A stretch of DNA of 64,000 nucleotides from NCBI GenBank assembly GCA_040007095.1, contig JBDTVS010000027.1:3436-67435 (forward strand), written 5' to 3'. Numbering within the stretch: position 1 is the stretch's first letter; each line of letters starts with the position of its first letter. The DNA is from JBDTVS01 sp040007095. Its GTDB lineage: Bacteria; Acidobacteriota; Vicinamibacteria; Vicinamibacterales; CAVVIG01. Made by a program: the position numbers and the translations under genes. Of the stretch, positions 18,181 to 29,090 are shown in pieces. The notes under the pieces were generated by a model. It was given only the letters and a program-made list of their open reading frames with translations. It had not been told where the DNA came from and did not search any database.

Positions 18181-18247
18181 CCAATGCAATGCGCTCTTTA
18201 AGACTTGGTGAGTCGATACCTCGTCGGGATGAATATGGAGGTAGTGC

Positions 18248-19258
18248 ATGGGCTTGAGGGTCGTGTTCTTCCTGGCCGCTGCGGCATTCGCCCAGGCTGC
18301 CTTCGCCCAGACCGCCGGCACCAGCAGCATCACCGGCTCTCTCGTAGACCTGGATGGCCAGGTGGTCGCGAACGCGCCCATTCAAGCCACCAACACGGCC
18401 ACCAGGACGCTCTACAAAGCGACCAGCTCGGAAAAGGGCGGCTACACGATCGCGCAGTTGCCGGCCGGCGTCTACGAACTGTCGATCGCCGCACCTGGAT
18501 TCAATCCGTACTCCCAGCAGAACGTCGTTGTTGCGGCGGGACGGACCCTGCGTCTGGATATCCGCCTCATCGACTTTCAGCTGAACACGCTGGGAGACGG
18601 CCGGGAATTCGCAATCTCGCGAATCACTCCACACGCGACCTCCTCTGGGCCCGCTCCTCGCACGAGGGAGGGCAAGCCGGACCTGTCGGGCGTCTGGTAT
18701 GCGCAGAGGACTGTCGATCCAGGCAGGCCGGAGCCTTTGCCATGGGCCGACGCGCTCCAGCGGGAGCGTGCCGCGAACAACTCGAAGGACTCTCCCGGCG
18801 CGCACTGTCTGCCGCGCGGACTGACGAACGCCGGCGCGTTATTCCCGTACAAGCTGGTTCAAACCCCTAAACTCATGGTCATGCTCTTCGAGGACGACAC
18901 CCCCAGTCATCGGCAAGTCTTTCTGGATGGGCGCGGGCATCCCAAGGATCCGAATCCGAATTGGATGGGACACTCGATCGGCCATTGGGAAGGAGACACG
19001 CTGGTGGTCGACACGGTGGGCTTCAATGATGAGTCGTGGCTCGACAACATCGGTCATCCGCACACCGAAAAGCTGCACATTGTCGAGCGCATGCATCGCG
19101 CGGATTTAGGCCACCTGGAAATCGAATTCACGATCGAGGACCGGGAGACGTATTCGAAGCCCTGGGTCATCAAGCGGGTGGCCGATCTGAACACCAAAGA
19201 TGAGATCGGAGAGTATGTCTGCATCGACAAAGATGCGGCACACCTGGTGGGCAAGTAG
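18248..19258 (+). CDS. Secreted 'DLSGVW' family protein with N-terminal carboxypeptidase-regulatory domain
   Basis: A 336-residue protein; TATGGAGGTAG lies just upstream of the ATG. A signal peptide is followed by a carboxypeptidase-regulatory-like domain (SITGSLVDLDGQVVANAPIQ, about 26-105). From about residue 140 comes a second domain starting GKPDLSGVWYAQR, with AHCLPRGLTN, PNPNWMGHSIGHWEGDTLVV, DNIGHPHTEKLHIVERMHR and IEDRETYSKPW. The second domain recurs at 51804-52595 and, more distantly, at 41698-42705. I know no assigned function. The first domain is the same module carried by the TonB receptors, so this protein may work at the outer membrane beside receptor A. Confidence 0.85.
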   Translation: MGLRVVFFLAAAAFAQAAFAQTAGTSSITGSLVDLDGQVVANAPIQATNTATRTLYKATSSEKGGYTIAQLPAGVYELSIAAPGFNPYSQQNVVVAAGRTLRLDIRLIDFQLNTLGDGREFAISRITPHATSSGPAPRTREGKPDLSGVWYAQRTVDPGRPEPLPWADALQRERAANNSKDSPGAHCLPRGLTNAGALFPYKLVQTPKLMVMLFEDDTPSHRQVFLDGRGHPKDPNPNWMGHSIGHWEGDTLVVDTVGFNDESWLDNIGHPHTEKLHIVERMHRADLGHLEIEFTIEDRETYSKPWVIKRVADLNTKDEIGEYVCIDKDAAHLVGK

Positions 19259-19314
19259 CGAGGACGCACCGGTCCTTCGACGTGCACCGTTCTGACCCGA
19301 TACGACTGCTGAGC

Positions 19315-21132
19315 ATGATCAATATGGATACACGCAAGCTGACGGTGGTGTTGTCGGCAGTGGTCGGACTGTCGCTCTCGGCGTGGCTCACGGCGGGGCC
19401 GCAGGTCAGGCGGGTCGACGAGGGGGCGCTGAAGAGCGCCGGCGAAACCGGCGACGACTGGTTGACGTACGGGTTGACGCAGGCCGAAACACGCTACAGC
19501 CCGCTCAACCAGATCAACGCCGGCAATGTCGGTCGCCTCGGGCTGGCGTGGTCCTACGACCTCGGCGCAGGAGGTGGGAACCAGGAAGCAACGCCGCTCG
19601 CCTGGAACGGGACGGTCTATGGCATCACGAACTGGAGCGTCGTGTTCGCGCTGGATGCGCGGACCGGTAAGGAGAAGTGGCGCTGGGATCCGGAAGTCAA
19701 TCAGACGGCGGTGGGCCCGAAGATCTGCTGCGGCGTGGTGAATCGAGGCATTGCCATCTATCAGGGTCTGATCATCGCGCCGGTCATCGACGGCAGGCTT
19801 CAGGCACACGACGCGGAGACCGGCAAGGTCGTGTGGGAAGCGCGCGTCGCGTTTCCGCAGGATACGCAGACGATCACCATGGCGCCGCGCATCGCCAAAG
19901 GCAAAGTGATCATCGGCGTCAGCGGCGGCGACAGGCCGACCCGTGGTTACTTTGATGCCTACGATGCGCTGACGGGACATCGTGCGTGGCGGTTCTACAC
20001 GGTCCCCGGCGATCCGTCGAAGCCGTTCGAAAATGCGGCGATGAAGAAAGCCGCCGACACGTGGGACGGCACCTGGTGGAAAAACGGCGGCGGCGCCGCG
20101 GTCTGGGACGGCCTGGCGTACGACCCGGAAGCGGAGCTGGTCTATGTCGGCACCGGCAACGCCGAGCCATGGCCGCAGCAGCTTCGCACCTCAGCTGGAA
20201 AAGACAACCTCTATGTCTGTTCGATCCTCGCGGTCCATGTCGACACCGGTGAATTGAAATGGCACTACCAGGTCGTACCGGGCGACATCTGGGACTACGA
20301 CAGTGTCCAGCACCTGATGCTCGGTAACTTCACCATCAACGGTCGCGCTCGTAAAGTCATCATGCAGGCGAACAAGAATGGCTTCTACTACGTGCTCGAT
20401 CGGCTGACCGGCCAGTTCATTTCGGCCGGACCCTATGCCAGGATCAACTGGTCAAAAGGGGTCGACCCGCGCACCGGACGGCCGATGGTCAATAGAGGGG
20501 CGATCTACGGTACCGAATCGGTCACCATCTCTCCCGGCGCCGGCGGCGCGCACAACTGGTCGCCGATGTCGTTCAATCCTGGCACCGGTCTCGTCTATGT
20601 TCCAACCACGTCGTTCAGCAGTTCCACGCATGCGGCGGAACCGGTCTACGACCCTGTGAAGGGCCGCCCGACGGGCACGGTCCGCGGGGCGCCGCCGCCC
20701 ACCGGCCCACCGCTCCCGACCATCGGTCCCGAACCGATCGAAGGACCTGGTGGGCGAGGTGCCCTGGTTGCCTGGGATCCGGTCGGGCAGCTGATGCGCT
20801 GGCGTCAACCCGGCGGCGGCGGCATCGGCGGCGGCACGATGACGACGGCGGGGAATCTCGTGTTTCAGACGATCAACGATGGACGTCTCGTGGTCTACAG
20901 CGCCAATCAGGGCGAGAAACTGCTGGAAGTCCAGACGGGACTGAGAGGCGGCATGGGACCGCCGATGACGTATCGAGTCGACGGGAAACAGTACGTGTCG
21001 TTGATGGGTGGCGTCGGCTCGGGAGTCGCAGCGACAGGGCGAGGAAATGCGGCGCCGCCCGTCCCTCCCAAGCTACTCACGTTCGTCCTCGACGGGACGC
21101 TACCGCTGCCGACCACCACCACTCAGCCGTGA
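19315..21132 (+). CDS. PQQ-dependent dehydrogenase A (beta-propeller quinoprotein)
   Basis: About 605 residues. ATG 19315 or 19324 places a signal peptide (KLTVVLSAVVGLSLSAWLTA) at the N-terminus; neither has a clear ribosome site. The body is an eight-bladed quinoprotein propeller: YSPLNQINAGNVGRLGLAW, GTVYGITNWSVVFALDARTG and LVYVPTTSFSS are blade signatures. KICCGVVNRG holds the vicinal Cys pair that caps PQQ in alcohol dehydrogenases, and VVPGDIWDYDSVQ holds the catalytic Asp region. There is no fused cytochrome domain, so electrons must go to a separate cytochrome c. It probably oxidises an alcohol in the periplasm; the substrate is not predictable from sequence. Confidence 0.9.
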   Translation: MINMDTRKLTVVLSAVVGLSLSAWLTAGPQVRRVDEGALKSAGETGDDWLTYGLTQAETRYSPLNQINAGNVGRLGLAWSYDLGAGGGNQEATPLAWNGTVYGITNWSVVFALDARTGKEKWRWDPEVNQTAVGPKICCGVVNRGIAIYQGLIIAPVIDGRLQAHDAETGKVVWEARVAFPQDTQTITMAPRIAKGKVIIGVSGGDRPTRGYFDAYDALTGHRAWRFYTVPGDPSKPFENAAMKKAADTWDGTWWKNGGGAAVWDGLAYDPEAELVYVGTGNAEPWPQQLRTSAGKDNLYVCSILAVHVDTGELKWHYQVVPGDIWDYDSVQHLMLGNFTINGRARKVIMQANKNGFYYVLDRLTGQFISAGPYARINWSKGVDPRTGRPMVNRGAIYGTESVTISPGAGGAHNWSPMSFNPGTGLVYVPTTSFSSSTHAAEPVYDPVKGRPTGTVRGAPPPTGPPLPTIGPEPIEGPGGRGALVAWDPVGQLMRWRQPGGGGIGGGTMTTAGNLVFQTINDGRLVVYSANQGEKLLEVQTGLRGGMGPPMTYRVDGKQYVSLMGGVGSGVAATGRGNAAPPVPPKLLTFVLDGTLPLPTTTTQP

Positions 21133-21158
21133 GATGGCCGACTATTCTCGAGGTTTTT

Positions 21159-21174
21159 GAACCACAAAGAACAC
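21159..21174 (+). repeat. Left 16-base inverted repeat flanking the tannase gene
   Basis: GAACCACAAAGAACAC lies between the PQQ dehydrogenase stop and the tannase start; its exact reverse complement is at 23044-23059, after the tannase gene. It belongs to a CACAAAG-type repeat family. Confidence 0.6.
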
Positions 21175-21265
21175 TTCGACGCGATCTCCGCCAAATTCGC
21201 ATGTTCAACGTTTGGAGCCTCTAGTCAGTGCTGAATTGGACAGAGTTCGACTGAAAGGAACGCCC

Positions 21266-22855
21266 ATGCGCGTGTTGCTCGCCCTCTTGTTCGTGTCCGC
21301 GTCGGTCCTCTCTGTGGGCGCACAGCCCTTCTCGAGCGCCGATCGTTCGCGCGCGAAGTACTCGGTCGCCGACGCGGCGCCGAGCAAGACCTGCAGCGAC
21401 CTGTCGTCGTTCGCGGGTGAAGGCATCGTGTCGATTGCATCCCGTGTCGTTGCCGCCACGGCAGACACGCCGCAGCACTGCCGTGTGACCGGCATCATCA
21501 CGCCGGAGGTCGCGTTCGAGATCAATCTGCCCGATCGGTGGAACCGCCGGTTCTACATGGCCGGCAACGGCGGCCTCGCCGGCGATGCGCTCGACCTGCC
21601 GACCAACGCCGACCGCACCGGCGCGCTCGCCCACGGCTTCGTGATGGCGCGCACCAACACCGGCCACGACGCGCGCAAGGAGCCGAGCGGGTCGTTCATC
21701 CTCAGCAATCCGCAGAAGGCGATCGACTACGCGTATCGCGCGGTGCACGTCACCGCCGAGACCGCAAAGAGAGTCGCGGTCGCGTACTACGCGAAGCCCA
21801 TCACCTTCTCGTACTGGAACTCCTGTTCGAACGGCGGCCGTCAGGGCCTGCTCGAAGCGCAGCGCTTTCCCGACGACTTCAATGGCATCGTCGCCAACGC
21901 GCCGTGGGTCGATCAGACCGGCTTCATGATCGGCGCGATGTGGAATCAGAAGGCGCTGGCTGAGGCTCCAGTTCCGTTGTCGAAGCTGACCCTGGTGGCC
22001 GAGAAGGCGATGGCCAAGTGTGACGAGGTGGACGGCCTGAAGGACGGACTGATCGACGACCCACGCAAGTGCAGCTTCGATCCCACGCGCGACGTGCCGG
22101 CTTGTGCGCAAGGCACCGATACACCAGACTGCCTGACCGCCGCGCAGGCGGCGACAATCAAGAAGATCTACGGCGGCCCGGTCAGCAACGGCAAGCCGTT
22201 CTTCCCCGGCTACATGGTGGGCAGTGAAGCGATCGTGCCGGGCCCAAACGGCGCGATGGCCAGTACCTGGGCGAACTCGATAATCGCGGCGCCGACCGCG
22301 GCGCAGCCGACCGCCACGGCCGCCGACTTCAACCTCGCGCAAGGCATCATGCGCTACCTCGTGCTCGATCCGCCCCAGCCCGAGTACGACCCGCTGACCT
22401 TCGACTTCGATCGCGACATCCGGCTGGTAACGCGCTGGAGTGGACTGGCCGACGCGAAGGATCCGGACCTGTCGAAGTTCCGCAAGAACGGAGGCAAGTT
22501 GATCATGACCTACGGCTGGGCCGACCAGATCCTGCAGCCGCTGATGGGCGTGAACTACTACGAGTCGATGATCGAGAAGAACGGCAGGAAGACCGCCGAC
22601 TTCGCCCGCCTCTTCATGGTCCCAGGCATGTCGCACTGTGCCGGCGGCATAGGACCGGATCGCAACGACGCGGTCACCGCGGTGATCGACTGGGTGGAAA
22701 AGGGGAAAGCGCCCGACCAGTTGATTGCGAGCAAGGTCACCAACGGCAGCGTGGTCCGCACGCGCCCGCTGTGCCCTTATCCGCAGGTCGCGCGTTACAA
22801 GGGCGACGGCAGCATCGATGATGCGGAGAACTTCAAGTGCGTCGCGCCCAAGTAG
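21266..22855 (+). CDS. Tannase/feruloyl esterase family protein
   Basis: A 529-residue secreted serine esterase from ATG 21266, with GAAAGGAA upstream. A signal peptide (VLLALLFVSASVLSVGAQ) precedes the tannase fold. The nucleophile motif is NSCSNGGRQG (Cys187-Ser188) and the partner is MSHCAGG (His457-Cys458), together the CS-D-HC arrangement in which the two Cys residues form a disulfide beside the triad; the Asp is probably near FARLFMVPG or upstream. Family enzymes cleave galloyl or feruloyl esters of plant polyphenols. Its place between two PQQ dehydrogenases supports a polyphenol or plant-ester diet for this locus, which is an inference. Confidence 0.9.
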   Translation: MRVLLALLFVSASVLSVGAQPFSSADRSRAKYSVADAAPSKTCSDLSSFAGEGIVSIASRVVAATADTPQHCRVTGIITPEVAFEINLPDRWNRRFYMAGNGGLAGDALDLPTNADRTGALAHGFVMARTNTGHDARKEPSGSFILSNPQKAIDYAYRAVHVTAETAKRVAVAYYAKPITFSYWNSCSNGGRQGLLEAQRFPDDFNGIVANAPWVDQTGFMIGAMWNQKALAEAPVPLSKLTLVAEKAMAKCDEVDGLKDGLIDDPRKCSFDPTRDVPACAQGTDTPDCLTAAQAATIKKIYGGPVSNGKPFFPGYMVGSEAIVPGPNGAMASTWANSIIAAPTAAQPTATAADFNLAQGIMRYLVLDPPQPEYDPLTFDFDRDIRLVTRWSGLADAKDPDLSKFRKNGGKLIMTYGWADQILQPLMGVNYYESMIEKNGRKTADFARLFMVPGMSHCAGGIGPDRNDAVTAVIDWVEKGKAPDQLIASKVTNGSVVRTRPLCPYPQVARYKGDGSIDDAENFKCVAPK

Positions 22856-23028
22856 TCCTCACGCACCTGGCAGGATCCGACCGAGCAGGCAAGTCCAGCC
22901 TCGGTACTGATGCCGAGTCGGCGGGCGGCCGTCGATCCATGTCGGGACCAGGCCGTGGCTCAAGCGGTCCAGAATTCTGCGCGGAGTCTATTGGGGTTGA
23001 ATTAAAGTCGTTCTCGGAACGGGAACAG

Positions 23029-23059
23029 CACTTTGTGTGCTTTGTGTTCTTTGTGGTTC
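23029..23059 (-). repeat. Right inverted repeat flanking the tannase gene (CACAAAG family)
   Basis: On the minus strand this reads GAACCACAAAGAACACAAAG then CACACAAAG, i.e. three spaced CACAAAG units; its first 16 bases are the inverted partner of 21159-21174. It lies between the convergent tannase and PQQ dehydrogenase B genes. Confidence 0.6.
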
Positions 23060-23073
23060 CAAAGAATCGCCGC

Positions 23074-24759
23074 TCATTTCTCGGGCAGCGCGAACGCCAT
23101 GATCGTGGTACCCGACTCGATCAGCACGTATTGCCGCCCATCCAGCATGTAGGTCATCGCCGCGGCGCCCCAGATCGGTGAGCCGGTGCGATAGGACCAC
23201 AGCCGCTTGCCGCTGCGCGCGTCGAAGGCGTTGAAGTCCCCTTCCTGGTTCCCGGCAAACACCAGGCCCGACGCCGTCGACATCACGCCGGCGAGCGACG
23301 AGGTCGGAAAGCGGGCCTCCCACTTCATCTCGCCGGTGCGGGCATCGAGCGCCCGCAGCGCGCTGAAGTCCGGATCCGTCAGCTTCTTCATGCCGCCGCC
23401 GGTCACAACCTTCCCCGTCTGCAGCTCCGGCCGGAACGGCGTGTAGTACGCACATGTCTCGCGCGCCATCACGAAGAACAGCTGCAGCGACGGGTCGAAC
23501 GACGGCGGGTTGTACACCGTGCCGCCGCGCAGGTCGGGCACGCACGGTGTGGTCGCCTCGGAACCGCCCGGCGGGACGACGCCCTGGCTGAGGACGATCG
23601 GCCTGCCGTCCTTCCCGATCTCGCGCGCCCACTTGGTCGCCGTGTAGGGCTTTCCGACCAGCAGCTCTCCGGTGAGGCGATCAAGCGTGTAGAAGAAGCC
23701 ATTGCGGTTGGCCATCATCACGACCTTCCGCTGGCGGCCGCCAATCGTCACCTCGCCGATGACGGGGACGTGGTTGGAGTCCCAGTCGTGCAGATCGTGT
23801 GGCGTGAACTGGTAGTGCCACCGGCGCTTGCCGGTGTCGGCGTCGATTGCGACGATCGAGGCGGTGTAGAGATTGTCGCCCTGGCGATCGTCCCCGAAAT
23901 AACTGGGCGAAGGATTGCCGACGCCCCAGTAGATGAGATTCGACTCCGGGTCGTAGCTGCCGGTGACCCAGGTCGCGCCGCCGCCGCGCGGCAGTTCCTC
24001 TTTCTTCGCCCAGGTCTCGCTGCCCGGCTCGCCCTCGCCGGGGATCGTGTAGAAGCGCCACACGCGCTTCCCGGTCTGGGCGTCGTAGGCGTCCACGAAG
24101 CCGCGCGTCGGAATGTCGCCACCGGAGTTGCCGACAATCACTTTGTCCTTGATTACGAGCGGCGCGGCGATAATGGCGTGGCCGACTTTGTAGTCGTCGA
24201 CCACGGCGTCCCACACGATCTTGCCGGTGTCGCGGTTGAGCGCCAGCACGTGCGCGTCGAGCGTGCCCATGAACACCTTGTCGCCGAGCGCGGCGAATCC
24301 CCGGTTGGACGGGTTGACGCCGCCGTAAGTCAGCGCCGGCGGCAGCAGCCGGCGATAGCGCCAGATCAGGCGGCCGGTCCGCACATCGATCGCCCAGGCA
24401 TAGTTGTTGTTGCCGGTGATGTAGAGCACGCCGTCCATGATCAGCGGCGTCCCCTCGAAACCGCGCGCCACCGGCATGCCCTCGGCCTGGAACGTCCACT
24501 GCGACGAGAGGCGCGACACGTTGGCGGGCGTGATCTGCGTGAGCGGGCTGTGCCGCTGCCCGCTATAGTCGCCGGAGTAGGTGAGCCAGCGCCCCGGGTT
24601 CTTCAAGCCGTCGAGCAGATCCTTCGCGGTCACCGGCGGCAACTGCGGCGGCGGTGCAACGGCCGGCTCGGGCACGACCGGCGCGCCGGTATTCTGCTGC
24701 GCGGACAGTGTCGCTACCGCGCTCACCACGAGCCAGATGAGAGCCAGTCTGCGTACCAT
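23074..24759 (-). CDS. PQQ-dependent dehydrogenase B (beta-propeller quinoprotein)
   Basis: A 561-residue protein from ATG 24757-24759, with AAGGAT upstream; a longer open frame to 24843 lacks a signal peptide. The signal (LALIWLVVSAVATLSAQ) is followed by propeller blades such as SPLTQITPANVSRLSSQWTF, GNNNYAWAIDVRTGRLIWRY and DIPTRGFVDAYDAQTG. Unlike dehydrogenase A it lacks the vicinal Cys pair (YGGVNPSNRG at the equivalent point), so PQQ capping or cofactor binding may differ. FTPHDLHDWDSNHV holds the Asp region. A small cytochrome c is encoded 107 bases upstream on the same strand and is the likely electron acceptor. Confidence 0.9.
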   Translation of the reverse strand: MVRRLALIWLVVSAVATLSAQQNTGAPVVPEPAVAPPPQLPPVTAKDLLDGLKNPGRWLTYSGDYSGQRHSPLTQITPANVSRLSSQWTFQAEGMPVARGFEGTPLIMDGVLYITGNNNYAWAIDVRTGRLIWRYRRLLPPALTYGGVNPSNRGFAALGDKVFMGTLDAHVLALNRDTGKIVWDAVVDDYKVGHAIIAAPLVIKDKVIVGNSGGDIPTRGFVDAYDAQTGKRVWRFYTIPGEGEPGSETWAKKEELPRGGGATWVTGSYDPESNLIYWGVGNPSPSYFGDDRQGDNLYTASIVAIDADTGKRRWHYQFTPHDLHDWDSNHVPVIGEVTIGGRQRKVVMMANRNGFFYTLDRLTGELLVGKPYTATKWAREIGKDGRPIVLSQGVVPPGGSEATTPCVPDLRGGTVYNPPSFDPSLQLFFVMARETCAYYTPFRPELQTGKVVTGGGMKKLTDPDFSALRALDARTGEMKWEARFPTSSLAGVMSTASGLVFAGNQEGDFNAFDARSGKRLWSYRTGSPIWGAAAMTYMLDGRQYVLIESGTTIMAFALPEK

Positions 24760-24866
24760 GCGGTTATCCTTCTCGCGCCGTTGGGGGTGCGACTGCAGGC
24801 CTGTGAAGATGCCCCTTGACCACCAAACGTTGTATTTCTTCACACGCTCTATTGTGCCTGTCGTGT

Positions 24867-25298
24867 CTACCTGGAGGGAGCCGCCGTGACGCGGACCAGC
24901 TTCAAGCGGTCGCGCTCCGCCGTCAACTCTCCAGATCCGGGGGGACTCCCGCTTGCCTTGAGCAGATACGTGATGATGTCGACATAGACCTGCGCATCAA
25001 GGCTGTTGGGTGCTTCCTGCGGCATCGAGCTCTTCATCGTCTGCACCACGTCGTCCACGGTGCTTTCGTTCCAGCGGCGGAAGAATGCCTCGCCGGCCAG
25101 CGCCGGCGCGCTGCCACCGCCGAGCAGGTCCTCCTTGTGGCACGCCGCACAGGAACGGCCGTAGGCCGCCTCGCCGCGCGAGGCCTGCGTGGTCGTGAAG
25201 ATGCCGTCCCACACCGTCGCGCCGGAGGCGACGCCCTGCGCGACCAGAAGCCGCGAGGTCAACGACACACACACGATCGACGCCAGTGTCAGGACCAT
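24867..25298 (-). CDS. Small exported mono-heme cytochrome c
   Basis: A 143-residue protein from ATG 25296-25298, chosen because it places the signal MVLTLASIVCVSLTSRLLVA at the N-terminus; the frame is open further upstream but that stretch looks non-coding. The heme motif is in RSCAACHKEDLLGG and the axial Met probably in KSSMPQEAPNSL, then VDIITYLLKASGSPPG. It has the same length and layout as the cytochrome at 8853-9284, so the two are paralogs used by different modules. It precedes PQQ dehydrogenase B on the same strand and should take electrons from it. Confidence 0.87.
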   Translation of the reverse strand: MVLTLASIVCVSLTSRLLVAQGVASGATVWDGIFTTTQASRGEAAYGRSCAACHKEDLLGGGSAPALAGEAFFRRWNESTVDDVVQTMKSSMPQEAPNSLDAQVYVDIITYLLKASGSPPGSGELTAERDRLKLVRVTAAPSR

Positions 25299-25998
25299 GA
25301 CGACCGAGATGGCGCCGCTTCCGGCTTCCTTTCTAGTGGCCTCTCGATCTCTCCGGCCGCCACAACGGCGCGGCCGGTAGCGATTCCAAAGAGACAGGCC
25401 ACCAGGTGTTCCGGCTTCCACCGATCCCCCTGTCCACGGCAGCATGAGTGCCGGACGGTCCATTCGGCAGATCGAAGCGAACATCGCGAGCGGCCCACGA
25501 GATGTCAAGACGCGGCAATGGTATCCCCAAAATGGTATGTCCGACATCCAACAGGACGGAGCATCGTGTAATCAGTCTGAGGTCTACCGCCGAGCACACC
25601 GAGTGCACCGAGGCACAACATCAGGATTTCTCTCGGCGATCTCGGTGGTTGACGTTGAAACTGAAACACCAATGGACGGAGCACGCGATAGAGGGTGTTT
25701 GGCGTTTCAGTCCTATCGACTTTTGTTAACCGTCAATGTACGCTTCCCAGCTTTTCGAGTGTCCACGGGGGGGAAGATCCAAATGCTTGAACCGTTGCGC
25801 ACCGCGTTAGCAGCACGTGTTGAAAGTCTGGCGTTGCATCGAGGTGGGCGAGTCGCGACGACCCAATCGCTGGTCGGCGTCGAGCGGTGATGGAATTCTT
25901 ATAAGCAGTCAGCGAGGCAGGTTTGAAACAACCGCGACGTCGATGGTCGCCGGATTGGCGTCAACCGACGATCAGAGTGGGATGATCATGAAGAGAGT
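25299..25998. other. 700-base stretch without a recognisable gene
   Basis: Open frames here are short or overlap in several frames and show no domain, signal peptide or ribosome site. The stretch holds one hairpin repeat (25585-25649) and, near the right end, lower GC than its surroundings. The promoter of the cytochrome c and PQQ dehydrogenase B pair should lie in its left part. I see no remnant of a protein I can name. Confidence 0.6.
25585..25649. repeat. CACCGAG-type hairpin repeat, copy 1
   Basis: The left arm TACCGCCGAGCACACCGAG plus GCACCGAG and the right arm TCTCGGCGATCTCGGTGGT form an imperfect inverted repeat built from CACCGAG units about nine bases apart. Two related copies are at 30620-30674 and 35116-35183. 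All are intergenic. Confidence 0.6.
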
Positions 25999-26034
25999 AC
26001 AGTCAGGTCGGCCAGCGAAGGCCGACCTGACTGT
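25999..26034. terminator. Strong hairpin after katG
   Basis: A perfect 15-bp stem, ACAGTCAGGTCGGCC (25999-26013) with GGCCGACCTGACTGT (26020-26034), and a six-base loop AGCGAA, starting five bases beyond the katG stop codon. The downstream strand has no long U run (TACTCTCTTC follows), but position and stability fit a terminator or mRNA-stabilising end for the fur-katG transcript. Confidence 0.78.
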
Positions 26035-26039
26035 CCGGA

Positions 26040-28217
<2,178 letters not shown>

Positions 28218-28280
28218 GTTGATGTTGACCTCTACTTGTGATCGGATTGCAGTCTGGTTACCAGTCCAGCAGATTCTTCT

Positions 28281-28823
28281 CTAAGGGGCATCTTTGTCTC
28301 TTTCCGGATCCTCGGTTCGTTGCCGGGATCGTCGGGCTCTCTCCACGCGCTTTCCTCCGCGGGCCTCGGCGCCGGGCGCCGGTGGTTCAGAGCCGGATGG
28401 CGCACGGGCCTGGGCCAGGCAATTCGGACAGCGCCCCCAGTAGGCGACCTCAGCCTCGTCGATCTCGTAGCCCATGTCGTCGGCCGCCGTGAGACACGGG
28501 GCGGAACCGACCGCACAGTCGATGTCGACCAGACGGCCGCAGATTCGACAGATCAGATGGTGGTGGTTGTCGCCGACCCGATCCTCGTAGCGAGCCGGCG
28601 ATCCGGCCGGCTGAATCCGCCGGATCAGCCCTTCGGCGACCAGGACTCCGAGAGCGTCGTACACCGACTGGAGCGAGATGGCCCCAATTTCGGCCCGGAC
28701 GACCTCAGCCACGCCGTCGGCCGCGATGTGGGGCTGACCCGCGACGGCCCGTAAGACAGCCAATCGTTGGGCCGTGACCTGAATGCCGCGCTGGCGAAGA
28801 AGCTCCCCTGGGTCGGTGCGCAC
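28281..28823 (-). CDS. Fur/PerR-family metalloregulator next to katG
   Basis: A 180-residue regulator from GTG 28821-28823, which gives the usual Fur N-terminus (VRTDPGELLRQRGIQVTAQR); an open frame extends to 28973 but has no Fur-like sequence. The winged helix covers about 10-85, with SLQSVYDALGVLVAEGLI as recognition helix area. The dimerisation half has DNHHHLICRICGRLVDID, holding the metal-sensing His cluster and first CxxC, and WGRCPNCLA with the second CxxC for structural zinc. A basic, low-complexity tail of about 40 residues follows. Position just upstream of katG fits the FurA type that represses its own operon and responds to peroxide. No ribosome site is seen before the GTG. Confidence 0.9.
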   Translation of the reverse strand: MRTDPGELLRQRGIQVTAQRLAVLRAVAGQPHIAADGVAEVVRAEIGAISLQSVYDALGVLVAEGLIRRIQPAGSPARYEDRVGDNHHHLICRICGRLVDIDCAVGSAPCLTAADDMGYEIDEAEVAYWGRCPNCLAQARAPSGSEPPAPGAEARGGKRVERARRSRQRTEDPERDKDAP

Positions 28824-28859
28824 GCCAAAAGAGTAGATCAGTTTTTGGATTGATTCAAA
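28824..28859 (-). promoter_or_regulatory. Probable leaderless fur-katG promoter with overlapping operator
   Basis: On the minus strand TTGAAT (28853-28858), a 17-base spacer and TACTCT (28830-28835) resemble a sigma-70 promoter. TACTCT ends only six bases before the GTG of the fur gene, so transcription would start at or next to the start codon, which fits the absence of a ribosome site. TTTGGAT-TG-ATTCAAA (28844-28859) is an inverted repeat with one mismatch that covers the -35 box and spacer, a good place for Fur autorepression. Inferred from sequence only. Confidence 0.5.
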
Positions 28860-28862
28860 GGT

Positions 28863-29090
28863 TTGACTGACGAGGCACGGTTGTGGACGCGTTTCGACGT
28901 GGCCACTTTCTTGACGGTCGCGCTGATGGTGGCGGAGATCTCGATGGTCGCGTCGCAGGTGTTGTCCCGCCACGCCACGCGAGTCGATCCGGTGGTGGCG
29001 CTTCGCAGCGAGTTCAAGATTGTCATAGATTGTCAGTTCTTCGGCGGGACCTGCATTAACGCCTTGGCGCCACCTATTCCCGTGCTATAA
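28863..29090 (+). pseudogene. C-terminal remnant of an ADOP/MacB-type ABC permease
   Basis: The plus-strand frame reads RFDVATFLTVALMVAEISMV then ASQVLSRHATRVDPVVALRSE (to about 29012). A final hydrophobic helix followed by R-x-A-T-R-V-D-P-x-x-A-L-R is the characteristic end of FtsX/MacB-like permeases, which are very numerous in Acidobacteria. The rest of the roughly 800-residue permease is absent; the sequence upstream is the fur gene on the other strand. The last codons before the stop at 29088 are unrelated. Only about 45 residues support this call. Confidence 0.5.
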
